A DNA stretch of 57,076 nt from Lachnospiraceae bacterium (GCA_021205755.1 JAJPWX010000104.1:1-57076), one strand, 5' to 3'; counted from the stretch's first letter, positions 16,252-25,594 are shown. Notes: generated by a model not told the origin, from the letters alone. Numbers and translations are program-made.

Positions 16252-18360
16252 TCAGTTTCCCGCCAGACGGCACGCTGCAAAGTGCCCCGCGGAAACCTCG
16301 CGAAGCGGGATATCCGCCTGCGAACACTCTTTTGAGGCATACGGACAGCGGGCAGCGAAGCGGCACCCAGGCTTCGGATTCACCGGACTGGTCACCTCGC
16401 CCTGCAGCAGGGAGCGCTGTTTGTGGCAGGATTCCACACTCGGAATCGGAATCGCGGCCAGCAAAGCTTTCGTATACGGATGAATCGGATTCCGGAAGAT
16501 TTCTTTTGCCGGCGCACGCTCCACGCACTGCCCCAGGTACATCACCATAATCTCGTCTGAAATATGCCGCACAACAGAAAGGTCGTGCGTGATAAACAGA
16601 TACGTGAGTCCCATCTGCTCCTGTAAATCCATCAGAAGATTCAGAATCTGTGCCTGAATCGATACGTCAAGCGCGGATACCGGCTCGTCACAGATGACAA
16701 ATTCCGGATTTAGAATCAGCGCCCGCGCAATGCCGATGCGCTGCCGTCTGCCGCCGTCCAGTTCATGCGGGTAAGCCATCTCCAAGCGCTCGGCCAGTCC
16801 TACCGTTTTCATCATGGAAGACACACGCTCATCGACCTCGTCGCGGGAGCTGCAAAGCTTATTGACAAGCAACGGCTCCGCGATCAGCTGGCGCACATTC
16901 ATTCTTCCATTCAGGCTGGCGTACGGATCCTGAAAAATCATCTGAATCTTCGGGCGCAGCGCCTTTCTTTCTTTTTTCTGTAACCTGGTCAGATCGGTTC
17001 CCTGAAATATCATCTCTCCGCCCGTCGTCTCATCCAGACACAGCAGAGTACGCCCCAGCGTCGACTTTCCGCAGCCGGATTCCCCTACTACTCCCATCGT
17101 CTGTCCACGGAAAATATCGAAAGTGAGGTCATCCACTGCATGCAGCATACCGGCCGGCGTCTTAAAATATTTTTTCAGATTCCGTACCGAGAGGAGTTTT
17201 TCATGGTTGCCGCTACGCGCAGCGTCTTTTCCCGAACTGCTGGCTGACCCTTTTTCCGAACCCGCGGCAGAAGCCGAATCGCTGAAGATTTTCTTTTCTG
17301 CCTGATTTGCAATAGCTCCAGCCCTATGCGACGCATCTTTTGATGAACCCAATTTTTCGTTTGGAGGCGTTTCCATGTCTGGAACCGCTTCCTCCGTAAA
17401 CAGATGACAGCGAATCTGATGGCTGCCCTGTTCCCACACAGAAGGCTTTTTCGTCTTACAGCGCTCCGTGCAGTGCGCACAGCGCGGAGCAAACCAGCAC
17501 CCCTCCGGTTTTACGGTCGGATCCGGCATAAGTCCCTCGATCGGATGAAGTCTGAGACTGTCCTCCGTCAGACTCGGAATAGAGCCAAACAACCCTTCCG
17601 TGTAGGGATGATGCCGCCCTCCGCCGAAAATATCCTGCAGAGTTCCATACTCGATGAGTTCTCCGGCGTACATAATTCCCACTTTGTCGCAGGTTTCGGC
17701 TACCACACCAAGGTCATGTGTGATCATAATGACAGATGTGCCGTATTTTCTCTGCAGGTCACAGATCATCGCAAGAATCTGCGCCTGAATGGTCACGTCC
17801 AGAGCCGTCGTCGGCTCGTCCGCAATCAGCAAAGCCGGGTTACACACCAGCGCAATCGCGATCACCACACGCTGACGCATGCCCCCGGAAAACTGGTAGG
17901 GATAGTCCCCTGCACGTTCCCTCGGTATTCCTACCAGCTCCAGGGTTTCTTCCACCTTCTGATCAATCTCTTTTGGAGAAAGATTTTCTGTATTATGCAG
18001 CTCCAGTACTTCTCCGATCTGTTTCCCGATCGGTATTACCGGATTCAGTGCAGTCATTGGATCCTGGAAAATCATGGAAATACTGCTCCCACGCACCTTT
18101 TGCATTTCCTGTTCCGTGCAGGCTAACAGGTTCCGTCCCTCGAGTAAAACCTCACCAGACGTCACCTGCGCGGTGCGCTCCGGCAAAAGTCCCATGATGC
18201 CCAGAGCCGTCGTTGTTTTGCCCGCTCCGGTCTCTCCGACCAGACCGAGCGTTTCCCCTGCTTTCATTTCAAAATGAATTCCATTTACGGCATATACCGT
18301 TTCCAGATCTGTTTTATATTGGATGGAAAGATCTTTTATTTCCAAAACATTCTCGCTCAT
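16252..18360 (-). CDS. Peptide ABC transporter ATP-binding protein, two fused ATPase domains (DppD-DppF type)
   Basis: The 702-residue protein fuses the two ATPases that are usually separate in oligopeptide importers. Domain 1 has Walker A GETGAGKTT and signature FSGGMRQRV. Domain 2 has GESGCGKST and the variant signature LDGGRRQRIG. Each domain ends with the Cys-rich oligopeptide/dipeptide C-terminal segment (CWFAPRCAHC and CRFAARCPYAS). An acidic/Ser-rich linker joins them. The start is the ATG at 18358-18360 with GGAG upstream; the longer frame to 18393 adds 11 unsupported residues. It energises the two permeases encoded upstream. Substrate is presumably short peptides. Confidence 0.94.
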   Translation of the reverse strand: MSENVLEIKDLSIQYKTDLETVYAVNGIHFEMKAGETLGLVGETGAGKTTTALGIMGLLPERTAQVTSGEVLLEGRNLLACTEQEMQKVRGSSISMIFQDPMTALNPVIPIGKQIGEVLELHNTENLSPKEIDQKVEETLELVGIPRERAGDYPYQFSGGMRQRVVIAIALVCNPALLIADEPTTALDVTIQAQILAMICDLQRKYGTSVIMITHDLGVVAETCDKVGIMYAGELIEYGTLQDIFGGGRHHPYTEGLFGSIPSLTEDSLRLHPIEGLMPDPTVKPEGCWFAPRCAHCTERCKTKKPSVWEQGSHQIRCHLFTEEAVPDMETPPNEKLGSSKDASHRAGAIANQAEKKIFSDSASAAGSEKGSASSSGKDAARSGNHEKLLSVRNLKKYFKTPAGMLHAVDDLTFDIFRGQTMGVVGESGCGKSTLGRTLLCLDETTGGEMIFQGTDLTRLQKKERKALRPKIQMIFQDPYASLNGRMNVRQLIAEPLLVNKLCSSRDEVDERVSSMMKTVGLAERLEMAYPHELDGGRRQRIGIARALILNPEFVICDEPVSALDVSIQAQILNLLMDLQEQMGLTYLFITHDLSVVRHISDEIMVMYLGQCVERAPAKEIFRNPIHPYTKALLAAIPIPSVESCHKQRSLLQGEVTSPVNPKPGCRFAARCPYASKECSQADIPLREVSAGHFAACRLAGN

Positions 18361-18426
18361 TGCTCTCCGCCTTTCCTGTATTCTTTCTCTCAACCTTCCT
18401 GCAAGCGCCTGTCACTGCACGTTACA

Positions 18427-18511
18427 GGTCACACCACAGCCAAATCTACCTTATTTCAGCCACTACCGGTGTGACCAGTAGCCACTGCACCACAATAGGT
18501 AATAGTGGCTA
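18427..18511 (-). promoter_or_regulatory. Two hairpins between permease and ATPase genes
   Basis: GGTCACACC (18427-18435) pairs with GGTGTGACC (18468-18476), and TAGCCACT (18479-18486) pairs with AGTGGCTA (18504-18511). They fill the gap inside the transporter operon and may tune the message level of the ATPase relative to the permeases. Confidence 0.45.
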
Positions 18512-18534
18512 ATCTTCAAATACTCAGTCTGAAT

Positions 18535-19401
18535 TTAGTCCTTCAGCTTCGGATCCAGCGCATCGGTCAGCCCGTCTCCGACCAGGTTAAAGGAAAGAGA
18601 ACTCAATACAATAAAGATGCCTGGGAATATCAGCATATAAGGCGATGTGAAAATGTAAGTCTGCGCGGAAGAAAGCAGCGAGCCCCACTCCGGCGACGGC
18701 GGCTGAACGCCCATGCCAATATAGCTTAATCCGGCCGCGGAAAGAATCATTCCCGAAATCGACATCGTTGTGTTTACAATGATCGGTCCCATGGCGTTTG
18801 GCAGCACATAGCGGAAGATGATGCGGGCATTCGACGCTCCATAGGAACGCGCCACCTCAATGTAATCCTGTTCTGCGACCGTCAGCACGACCGATCGAAT
18901 CAGTCGGACATTGCCTGGAATACAGGAAACGGTAATTGCTATAATCAGGTTGCGCATACTGCTGCCCAGCGCGGCCACTACAGCCAATGACAGCAAAATC
19001 GGTGGAACACACATAAATACATCTACAATCCGGCAGATGATATTGTCCACCATGCCGCCAAAGTATCCGGCACTCGCTCCCAGGACTGCTCCAATTGCCA
19101 GGGCAATTAAGCTTGTACTGATGCCGATCGCCAGGGAATAGCGCGATCCGTGGATGACGCGCGCGAACAAATCCCGCCCCAGCTCATCCGTTCCAAACGG
19201 ATGCTTCAGAGAAGGCCATTGCAGGCGGTCTGCGCCGACCTGCTCGATGCATTTTGAGTAGGGTACGATCAGATCCGCGAAAATAGCGATTCCGACAATC
19301 AGGCAAAGAATGACCAGTCCGACGACTGCAGTTTTATTTTTTCGGTAGCGCCTCCAGAATTCGGCAATCTGCTCCCCTTTTCTTGATTTTTTCTTACTCA
19401 C
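18535..19401 (-). CDS. Peptide ABC transporter permease (DppC type)
   Basis: This inner-membrane permease has about 288 residues and six predicted helices. It has an N-terminal OppC-like segment (FWRRYRKNKTAVVGLVIL) and the conserved loop FGTDELGRDLFARVIHGSRYSL. The EAA-type coupling loop lies around VARSYGASNARIIFRYVLPNAMG. The best start is GTG 19401, with GGAGG 8 nt upstream; it overlaps the end of the DppB-type gene by 8 nt, a sign of translational coupling. The longer frame to 19416 begins inside that ribosome binding site. Confidence 0.93.
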   Translation of the reverse strand: MSKKKSRKGEQIAEFWRRYRKNKTAVVGLVILCLIVGIAIFADLIVPYSKCIEQVGADRLQWPSLKHPFGTDELGRDLFARVIHGSRYSLAIGISTSLIALAIGAVLGASAGYFGGMVDNIICRIVDVFMCVPPILLSLAVVAALGSSMRNLIIAITVSCIPGNVRLIRSVVLTVAEQDYIEVARSYGASNARIIFRYVLPNAMGPIIVNTTMSISGMILSAAGLSYIGMGVQPPSPEWGSLLSSAQTYIFTSPYMLIFPGIFIVLSSLSFNLVGDGLTDALDPKLKD

Positions 19402-20344
19402 GAGACTTGCCTCCATTCTGGTATTTTACCTTAATCCGCGGGTCAATAAAGGCATACAGCACATCCACCAGCAGAATAATCAGGCTGAACAGAAGTGCCA
19501 GAAATAGTGTGGAGCCCATCACGACCGGCACATCCTTTTGCCGGATCGCAGTCGTGATCAGGGTCCCCATGCCGGGCATCGCGAACACGGTCTCCGCAAT
19601 AATCGCACCGCCTAAGGACGCCCCAAAGCTCGTTCCAAGAGTCGTGACCACCGGCAGTAGCGCATTCCGCAGCGCATGTTTCCAGATGATGCGTCCCTGA
19701 GGCGCTCCCTTTGCTTTCGCCGTACGGATGTATTCCTGCCTTATCGTCTCCAGCATGGCCGAGCGGGTCAGGCGCAGCAGACTTGCCGCAGACGACAAAC
19801 CAACGGTCAAAGTTGGCAAAATGAAGTGTTTCAGACTTCCCGCCCCATAAGACGGCAGCCAGCCAAGCTTCAGGGAGAACAAAAGCATTAGCATCAGTCC
19901 CAGCCAGAATCCGGGAACTGACGCGAAAATCAGCGCGACCATTACGCAGGTGTGGTCGAGCACCGAGTACTGGCGTACCGCAGAGATAATGCCGAATGTA
20001 ATGCCGACAATGGAAGCGAGAGACAGGGAAAAAATGGTAAGAAGCAGCGTATTCGGGAAACGCGCGATAATATCATTGATCACCGGCTCTCTGCTCTGAT
20101 AAGAGGTGCCAAGGTCAAAATGAAAAATGATGTCCCCGATGTAGTTAAAGAAGCGCACCAGGAATGGTTTGTCATACCCAAATTCCGCATTCAGCGCGGC
20201 GATATCTTCCGGGTCGGCTGTAATTCCGAGAATAATCGTCCCCGGATCGCCCGGCGTCAGCGACAGAATTGTAAATACCAGAAATGCCACGCCAAACAAA
20301 ACCGGAATCATATATAAGAGCCGCTTTAAAACATATTTATACAT
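19394..20344 (-). CDS. Peptide ABC transporter permease (DppB type)
   Basis: The 316-residue permease begins MYKYVLKRLLYMIPVLFGV, the standard OppB/DppB start, with GGAGG 5 nt before the ATG. It has about six membrane helices, and the coupling loop reads RTAKAKGAPQGRIIWKHALRN. It pairs with the DppC-type protein encoded next to form the membrane channel of the importer. It lies 77 bp downstream of the solute-binding protein gene, with a stable hairpin in between. Confidence 0.95.
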   Translation of the reverse strand: MYKYVLKRLLYMIPVLFGVAFLVFTILSLTPGDPGTIILGITADPEDIAALNAEFGYDKPFLVRFFNYIGDIIFHFDLGTSYQSREPVINDIIARFPNTLLLTIFSLSLASIVGITFGIISAVRQYSVLDHTCVMVALIFASVPGFWLGLMLMLLFSLKLGWLPSYGAGSLKHFILPTLTVGLSSAASLLRLTRSAMLETIRQEYIRTAKAKGAPQGRIIWKHALRNALLPVVTTLGTSFGASLGGAIIAETVFAMPGMGTLITTAIRQKDVPVVMGSTLFLALLFSLIILLVDVLYAFIDPRIKVKYQNGGKSRE

Positions 20345-20380
20345 AGATGCCTCCTACTGTAATTTCCTTCTCTTACAGAA

Positions 20381-20408
20381 GAAGCCCCGCATAAAGACGC
20401 GGGGCTTC
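20381..20408 (-). terminator. Strong hairpin between binding-protein and permease genes
   Basis: GAAGCCCCGC and GCGGGGCTTC form a perfect 10-bp stem with an 8-nt loop, followed on the minus strand by TTCTGT. Such partial terminators or 3'-protecting hairpins commonly let the binding protein be made in excess over the permeases. Confidence 0.65.
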
Positions 20409-20421
20409 CGGTCAAATCATT

Positions 20422-21921
20422 CTACCAGGAGAAGTCATAGACAAAATAGTCTCCCTCAAACGCAAATTCTGGACAGGTCAGCTCCGAATTGTATGCGTAC
20501 ACGGTTAGTGGGTTGCAGATAACTGCGTAGATCGCTTCTTCCTGCGCCTTTGTGAAGATCTGGTTGAAGATCTCCGCGCGTGCGTCGGTATCCGTCTCTA
20601 CCTGTGCGTCCGCAAACAGCTGATCCATCTCTTCATCACTGTAGCGCGCATTGTTCGCAGTACCAATGTAATCGGTCGTAAACGCCATCTCCAGGCTCTG
20701 CGTATCGCCGTCCAGGGTCATTTCCAGAACCGTGATGTCATAAGAGCCGCTTGTCAGATCGGTCAGATAGGAGTTGAACTCCTGTACACTGATTTCCACA
20801 TTCAGGCCAACCGCCGCCAGATCACTCTGAATAACCGTCGCGAGGTTGGAGTATTTCTCTGCTACCAGCAAAGTGCCCAGATCATACGGCGTCTCAATGC
20901 CAGCCTCTTCCAACAGCTCGATGGCCTTATCCGGGTCATAGGTGTACTGCAGCTGATCCTCGGAATAGCCGAAGCGATCCTTCGAGCAGATATTCGAGTT
21001 TACTTCCGCTTCTCCGTCATAGCATACCGCTACGATATTTTCCCGGTTAAGCGCATAATTGATCGCCTGGCGAACCAGCACATTGTCAAACGGCTCTGTA
21101 TCCAGATTCATGCAGACATAGGAAAATCCGGATGTCGAAACCTCTTCAATATGGATGGAGCTGTTTGCTGCAAGCTGTGTCAGGATCGAAGAATCAATTT
21201 CCGCGAAATCAATCTCGCCTGTCTGCAGCGCGATCGCTGTCGTGGACTGATCCGGGATCACTTCATAGGTCAGTGTCTGAATGGCTGCCTCGCCCCTGTA
21301 ATAGCCATCGTAAGCTTCGAGCACGATATTGCTGCCTTTTGTTCTGCTGACGTATTTGTACGGGCCGCTGCCCACCGGGCTGCTGGCAAAATCTTCCGCA
21401 GAGCTCTCATAATAAGCCTCAGAAGCGATGTAAACCTGGCAAACGCCGAGCAGGAACGGGGAGTACGCGCTCTCCAGATGGCAGACAACCGTATAATCAT
21501 CCACAGCCTCTACGCTGGAAAGACCGGTTACCTTATCTCCCTGATAGTTGGAGTTCATATAAAGCTCCAGAGAAAACTTTACATCCGCAGCGGTCAGTGC
21601 CGTACCGTCATGGAAGGTCACGTCATCGCGCAGGTAAAAGGTGTAGTCCAGTCCGTCGTCGCTGATCGTGTAGGATTCCGCAATCCGCGGCTCCGGGTCA
21701 TGCTCTCCGTCCGGATTCATGTACAGCAGCGTATCATAGATCTGGTTGAGAATGCTGCTCTCTATGGTCGTGCTGAAATCGGATGCATGCAGAGTATCAA
21801 TGTCTGTATCGACCGCAATGGTCAGATCGGTATCTCCCGCTGCCGCGGAGACATTCAGTGTGCCGCCGACCATGGTGATCGCCATCGCAGCTGCGGCAAG
21901 TATCGCAGTAAATTTCTTCAT
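20422..21921 (-). CDS. Peptide ABC transporter solute-binding protein (family 5)
   Basis: The 499-residue extracellular binding protein captures peptides for the importer. The start ATG 21919-21921 follows AAAGGGAGG. The signal peptide runs MKKFTAILAAAAMAITMVGG and probably ends after NVSAAAG. Family 5 features include DTLLYMNPDGEHDPEPRIAESY and YTFYLRDDVTFHDGTALTAADV. There is no lipobox cysteine near the cleavage site, although binding proteins of Gram-positive transporters are usually lipoproteins. How it stays at the cell surface is therefore unclear. The longer frame to 22056 is unlikely to be translated. Confidence 0.94.
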   Translation of the reverse strand: MKKFTAILAAAAMAITMVGGTLNVSAAAGDTDLTIAVDTDIDTLHASDFSTTIESSILNQIYDTLLYMNPDGEHDPEPRIAESYTISDDGLDYTFYLRDDVTFHDGTALTAADVKFSLELYMNSNYQGDKVTGLSSVEAVDDYTVVCHLESAYSPFLLGVCQVYIASEAYYESSAEDFASSPVGSGPYKYVSRTKGSNIVLEAYDGYYRGEAAIQTLTYEVIPDQSTTAIALQTGEIDFAEIDSSILTQLAANSSIHIEEVSTSGFSYVCMNLDTEPFDNVLVRQAINYALNRENIVAVCYDGEAEVNSNICSKDRFGYSEDQLQYTYDPDKAIELLEEAGIETPYDLGTLLVAEKYSNLATVIQSDLAAVGLNVEISVQEFNSYLTDLTSGSYDITVLEMTLDGDTQSLEMAFTTDYIGTANNARYSDEEMDQLFADAQVETDTDARAEIFNQIFTKAQEEAIYAVICNPLTVYAYNSELTCPEFAFEGDYFVYDFSW

Positions 21922-22064
21922 GGATTTTTCCTCCCTTTGGGTGTGGCAATGTCCGACTTGCCATTTTTTACAAATCGGTAGTTTGTGAGTGACCGTTCCA
22001 AGCAACAGGCACCAATGGTGCGCAACGGATGAACCGCAGCCTGCTGTCCTGAGCATTTACATTT

Positions 22065-23081
22065 TTATGCAAATTGAAATGTCCGCCTTGAAAATGCGTT
22101 GATCAGATCGATTCCCGCCTCGATGTCTTTCTTTGACGCCACGGAGCTTGGTCCATGCGCATACCGCGTCACGACGACAATCCCGCCCGCGCGGACGCCA
22201 AATCCGGACAAATTCATGCTGGAAGCATCTGTGCCGCCCTGGTCAATGACTTCTCTCTGGTACGGGATCCCGCCTTCTTCACAGCATGCAAACATGACCT
22301 CGACCACATCCTCATCACAGACCACCGAAGGATCGCAGATCTTGATCCCGATCCCCGCGTCAAGTGCGTTGCTTCCTTCCAGATCACAGGGGTAATCGTG
22401 TGCCGGGGTGATATCTACCGCAACACCGATGTCCGGCGCAATCCGCGCCGCTGCTGTTTTCGAACCACGGCAGCCCAGCTCCTCCTGTACACAGAAAACA
22501 TAGTAGATATCATTCGGATAGGTTCCGTCGTTTTCTTTCAGAGCCTCCAGAAGCTGGTAGCAGCCGATCCGGTTATCCAGAGCCTTCGCGCAGATCCGGT
22601 CGTTTGCCAGCTCCTGATATTCACAGCTGTAGCAGCAGGGATCTCCCAGATTCACGTATTTTTTCGCGTCCTCCTTCGAAGTAGCACCGATATCAATGAA
22701 CAGCTTCCCTGTCTTGTTCTCCGCTTTCTCAATATCACTTACGCAGCTCACGACTCCGATCGTGCCATTTTTAAACTGTACCCGACTATGGTAAGCTGCC
22801 GCAGTCCAGTTCCATCCCATATTGCACACACGCAGGCGTCCGTCGTCCTCAATGGTCTTCACCATAAATCCGATCTCGTCCATATGCGCCGCATACATGA
22901 TCTTCTTCGACTGCGGGCCGCCCGTCCCCTTTTTCAATACAATCAGGTTCCCGATCGCGTCTGTCAACATTTCATCCGCGTAGGGAGCCGCCAGCTTCTC
23001 CAGATAGTGACGGACCTCTTTCTCATATCCCGCCACGCCCCACAACTCTGTCAGCTCCTTTAGAATTGCTTCCTCGCGCAT
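22065..23081 (-). CDS. M42-family metallo-aminopeptidase (glutamyl aminopeptidase/YsdC-like)
   Basis: The 338-residue cytoplasmic enzyme removes N-terminal residues from peptides using two metal ions. Key motifs are AAHMDEIGF (metal His-x-Asp), AKALDNRIG (bridging Asp) and QEELGCRGS (catalytic Glu-Glu), with the late GGTDASSMNLSG segment. M42 proteins form large dodecameric shells. It is the first gene of the peptide-transporter run, which suggests that it degrades the imported peptides. A good promoter (23129-23157) and a palindrome between promoter and gene point to control by the divergent GntR protein. Confidence 0.94.
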   Translation of the reverse strand: MREEAILKELTELWGVAGYEKEVRHYLEKLAAPYADEMLTDAIGNLIVLKKGTGGPQSKKIMYAAHMDEIGFMVKTIEDDGRLRVCNMGWNWTAAAYHSRVQFKNGTIGVVSCVSDIEKAENKTGKLFIDIGATSKEDAKKYVNLGDPCCYSCEYQELANDRICAKALDNRIGCYQLLEALKENDGTYPNDIYYVFCVQEELGCRGSKTAAARIAPDIGVAVDITPAHDYPCDLEGSNALDAGIGIKICDPSVVCDEDVVEVMFACCEEGGIPYQREVIDQGGTDASSMNLSGFGVRAGGIVVVTRYAHGPSSVASKKDIEAGIDLINAFSRRTFQFA

Positions 23082-23104
23082 AAAACAGCATCACCTCTCT
23101 TTGT

Positions 23105-23157
23105 CGCTTTAAAGCGTTAATTTTTGTAAGTTTAACACTTTTCGAATGATAATGCAA
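23105..23157 (-). promoter_or_regulatory. Promoter and likely operator of the peptide-utilisation operon
   Basis: On the minus strand, TTGCAT (23152-23157), a 17-nt spacer and TAAACT (23129-23134) form a promoter. The perfect palindrome CGCTTTAAAGCG (23105-23116) lies about 12 bp further on, at the expected start of transcription. That is a typical operator position for the divergent GntR-type repressor. Nothing clear was seen in the rest of the 320-bp gap (23158-23401). Confidence 0.55.
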
Positions 23158-23401
23158 TATATATTTTGCAAAATCGATTATAAAAAATTTACTTGCATTC
23201 CTGGCTTTTGTGCCTTATGATATGAACGGTTCGTCATTGTTCCGTATCTTATCATCCACGAAGGAAAAAACATTTCAGTTATGATTCGAATGAAAAAAAG
23301 GGAAGGATGCCACGGAACCAGTCACAAATACCTGTTTAAATCATTACATAGTCTCATATAAAGGATTTCATGTAAAAAAGAGAAAAGAAAGGATTTCGTC
23401 C

Positions 23402-24058
23402 ATGCCATTAAATAAAGCTACGCTTTCCGACCAGATATACGAGATTCTCCGTGCCGACATTCTTTCCCGGAAAATTGCCCCCGGAGCTAAACTGACCCTG
23501 AAAAACCTCAAGGAACAGTTTGAAGTCAGCTCCACGCCGATTCGCGAAGCGCTGACACGCTTGACGGATGACGGATTGGTTCGCTATTATTCGAATATCG
23601 GTGTGAACGTGATTGAACTGTCCCGGGAAGATCTGGAAGAGCTTTATCAGTTCATGGGCGACCTGGATCGCCTCGCGATTCTTTACAGCGCTGCTCACCC
23701 GGATCAGGCAGCCATCTGCCGGGAGCTGGAGGAAGCGGTTACGTATACTTCTGATTTAGATTCTGCTATGGAAGCTAATACGCAGAACTGGATTTATTAT
23801 TCGGATCGTTTTCATCTGATTTTCTATGATTACTGCGGGAATAGCCGCCTGAAAATGGCTGCGGAGAAGCTGCGCAGCCAGCTGACGATTTTTTCCAATA
23901 TTTATGAGACCGAGCCGGAGGCACAGTCTCATATTGCAGAACAGCATATGCAGATTTTTGAAGCTTACCGAAGTGGTGATTTTGCGCTGGCGGGCGACCG
24001 GATGAAAGAGCATCTGAACGATTCCATGCGGTATGCGATTGCGCATGCAATCGAGTAG
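23402..24058 (+). CDS. GntR-family transcriptional regulator (FCD/FadR subgroup)
   Basis: The 218-residue regulator has an N-terminal winged helix (SDQIYEILRADILSRKIAPGAKL, then SSTPIREALTRLTDDGLV). Its C-terminal all-helical FCD ligand domain has the usual His pattern (DRFHLIFYDYCGNSRL and SHIAEQHMQIFEAY). FCD proteins sense organic acids or amino-acid-like ligands. It is transcribed divergently from the M42/peptide-transport genes and is their most likely regulator. The start ATG 23402 follows GAAAGGATTTCGTCC. A terminator begins within its last codons. Confidence 0.93.
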   Translation: MPLNKATLSDQIYEILRADILSRKIAPGAKLTLKNLKEQFEVSSTPIREALTRLTDDGLVRYYSNIGVNVIELSREDLEELYQFMGDLDRLAILYSAAHPDQAAICRELEEAVTYTSDLDSAMEANTQNWIYYSDRFHLIFYDYCGNSRLKMAAEKLRSQLTIFSNIYETEPEAQSHIAEQHMQIFEAYRSGDFALAGDRMKEHLNDSMRYAIAHAIE

Positions 24059-24083
24059 GAGGCGGCCTTCTGTCTCCTACTCG
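24052..24083 (+). terminator. Terminator of the GntR gene
   Basis: CGAGTAGGAG and CTCCTACTCG form a perfect 10-bp stem with a 12-nt loop that contains the stop codon region. TATATATTTTTCTC follows shortly after. Confidence 0.65.
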
Positions 24084-24105
24084 CCTTATATATTTTTCTC
24101 TTAAT

Positions 24106-25401
24106 TTATCCCGGGAATGTCTCAATTGCGTACAAGGGCAGGTTTAGCAGCCAGTCCTGCCGCCGGTAGTCGGACATCGACGTCCGCACGGCCAGCTCTG
24201 GCTGATATTTTTCATAGTAAGCCCGCAGGCTTTTTGCCCGTAAGTTCTCTTCCGCCTTTACTTCAATCGGAATGATTGCCTCCCCAGTATCCGCTATGAA
24301 GTCTATCTCACAGGTACTGCGGTCATTGGTATAATAATAGAGATTCAGATCCTCAATTGTTTTCAGCTGCTGTAATACAAACTGTTCCGTCAAGGCTCCC
24401 TTAAATTCCACGAACAAATCGTTTCCATCCAGCAGCGTCGTCTGTCTGAGTCCAAGCATGCAGGAAAGCAAGCCCACATCCACCAGAAACAGTTTGAAAG
24501 CTTTCAGATCTTCATAGGCTTTGAGAGGCAGTCCGGGTGCATTTACCCGACTCACTTTGTGTACAAGTCCGCAGTCTGACAGCCACATAATCGCGGTCTC
24601 ATAGTCCTTCGCTCTCGCACCTTCGCGCAGAAGTCCATAGATAAACTTTCGATTCTCCTTCGCAAGCTGTGAAGGAATGCTGTTCCAGACCAGCCGGATG
24701 CGCGGAACAATCTCGTTTGGCGCGTGTTTGGAAAAATCCTGCTCATAATCCGAAAGTATCTGCTGCTGTATCTTCCGAACCTCATGAAAGTCCCGATTGT
24801 CGGCGAATCTCGCAACCACCTCCGGCATTCCCCCGACATAATAATACTGTTTCAGAATATCCGTATACACAGTTCGAAACGTCGTAATTAGACTATAATC
24901 CCGTTTTTCCAGAAGTTCTGCATACTGCTCTTTCCCGACTGCCATCAGAAATTCCCGAAAAGACAACGGCCAAAGGCGGAGGAAATCTACCTTACCTACC
25001 GGAAAGGACGTCCCCTCGTGCAGCGCAATCCCAAGAAGCGACCCGGCACATACTATCTGATATTCCGGCGCGTTTTCATAAAAATATTTCAGGCTGGTGA
25101 GTGCCTTTGGAACCTCCTGCACTTCATCGAAAATCAGCAGAGTTTTCCGCGGGTCAATCTTCTTCCCAATATAGATTTCCATCCCCATGATCAAGCGCTC
25201 AATATTCAGATCCGAGGAAAACAACTCCTCCATTTTGCTGTTGTGGTCAAAATTAATATAGGCCACATCTTCATACTCCTGTCGCCCAAATTCTTTCATA
25301 AGCCAGGTCTTTCCGACCTGTCTGGCACCTTCTATGATGAGAGGCTTGCGATATTTACTCTTTTTCCATTCTCTTAATTTTTCTATTGCAAAACGATACA
25401 T
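24106..25401 (-). CDS. AAA ATPase with DUF4143 C-terminal domain
   Basis: The 431-residue protein has an N-terminal AAA_14-type ATPase with Walker A GARQVGKTW and Walker B LLIFDEVQEVP. The C-terminal DUF4143 region ends in a restriction-endonuclease-like core (STCEIDFIAD, then IPIEVKAEE). Members are widespread, often strain-variable, and their biochemical role is not settled. The start ATG 25399-25401 follows GGCGGTGATGAG. It stands alone between the GntR gene and the sulfotransferase gene. A defence or mobile origin is possible from the family's distribution but not shown here. Confidence 0.88.
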   Translation of the reverse strand: MYRFAIEKLREWKKSKYRKPLIIEGARQVGKTWLMKEFGRQEYEDVAYINFDHNSKMEELFSSDLNIERLIMGMEIYIGKKIDPRKTLLIFDEVQEVPKALTSLKYFYENAPEYQIVCAGSLLGIALHEGTSFPVGKVDFLRLWPLSFREFLMAVGKEQYAELLEKRDYSLITTFRTVYTDILKQYYYVGGMPEVVARFADNRDFHEVRKIQQQILSDYEQDFSKHAPNEIVPRIRLVWNSIPSQLAKENRKFIYGLLREGARAKDYETAIMWLSDCGLVHKVSRVNAPGLPLKAYEDLKAFKLFLVDVGLLSCMLGLRQTTLLDGNDLFVEFKGALTEQFVLQQLKTIEDLNLYYYTNDRSTCEIDFIADTGEAIIPIEVKAEENLRAKSLRAYYEKYQPELAVRTSMSDYRRQDWLLNLPLYAIETFPG

Positions 25402-25514
25402 CTCATCACCGCCTCGTCTAATGATAAGTTTTCTGTTTTCCCTGTCAGTATATGCTTTTGCAGCAAAAATTACAATGTTTTTTTGTCGTTATTTACATTT
25501 TTTCCATAGGAAAA

Positions 25515-25538
25515 TTTGCGTGATAATATTCACGCAAA
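25515..25538. promoter_or_regulatory. Perfect 9-bp inverted repeat
   Basis: TTTGCGTGA and TCACGCAAA flank TAATAT. It lies between the sulfotransferase terminator and the DUF4143 gene start, so it could be an operator for the latter. Confidence 0.4.
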
Positions 25539-25540
25539 CA

Positions 25541-25562
25541 AAAAGGGGAGCTTTCGCTCCCC
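25541..25562 (-). terminator. Terminator of the arylsulfotransferase gene
   Basis: On the minus strand GGGGAGC-GAAA-GCTCCCC is followed by TTTTTGTTTG, a classic intrinsic terminator 33 bp after the stop codon. Confidence 0.85.
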
Positions 25563-25594
25563 CTCTGCTTCTTGTTTTCCAATCTGGTTCTTAT

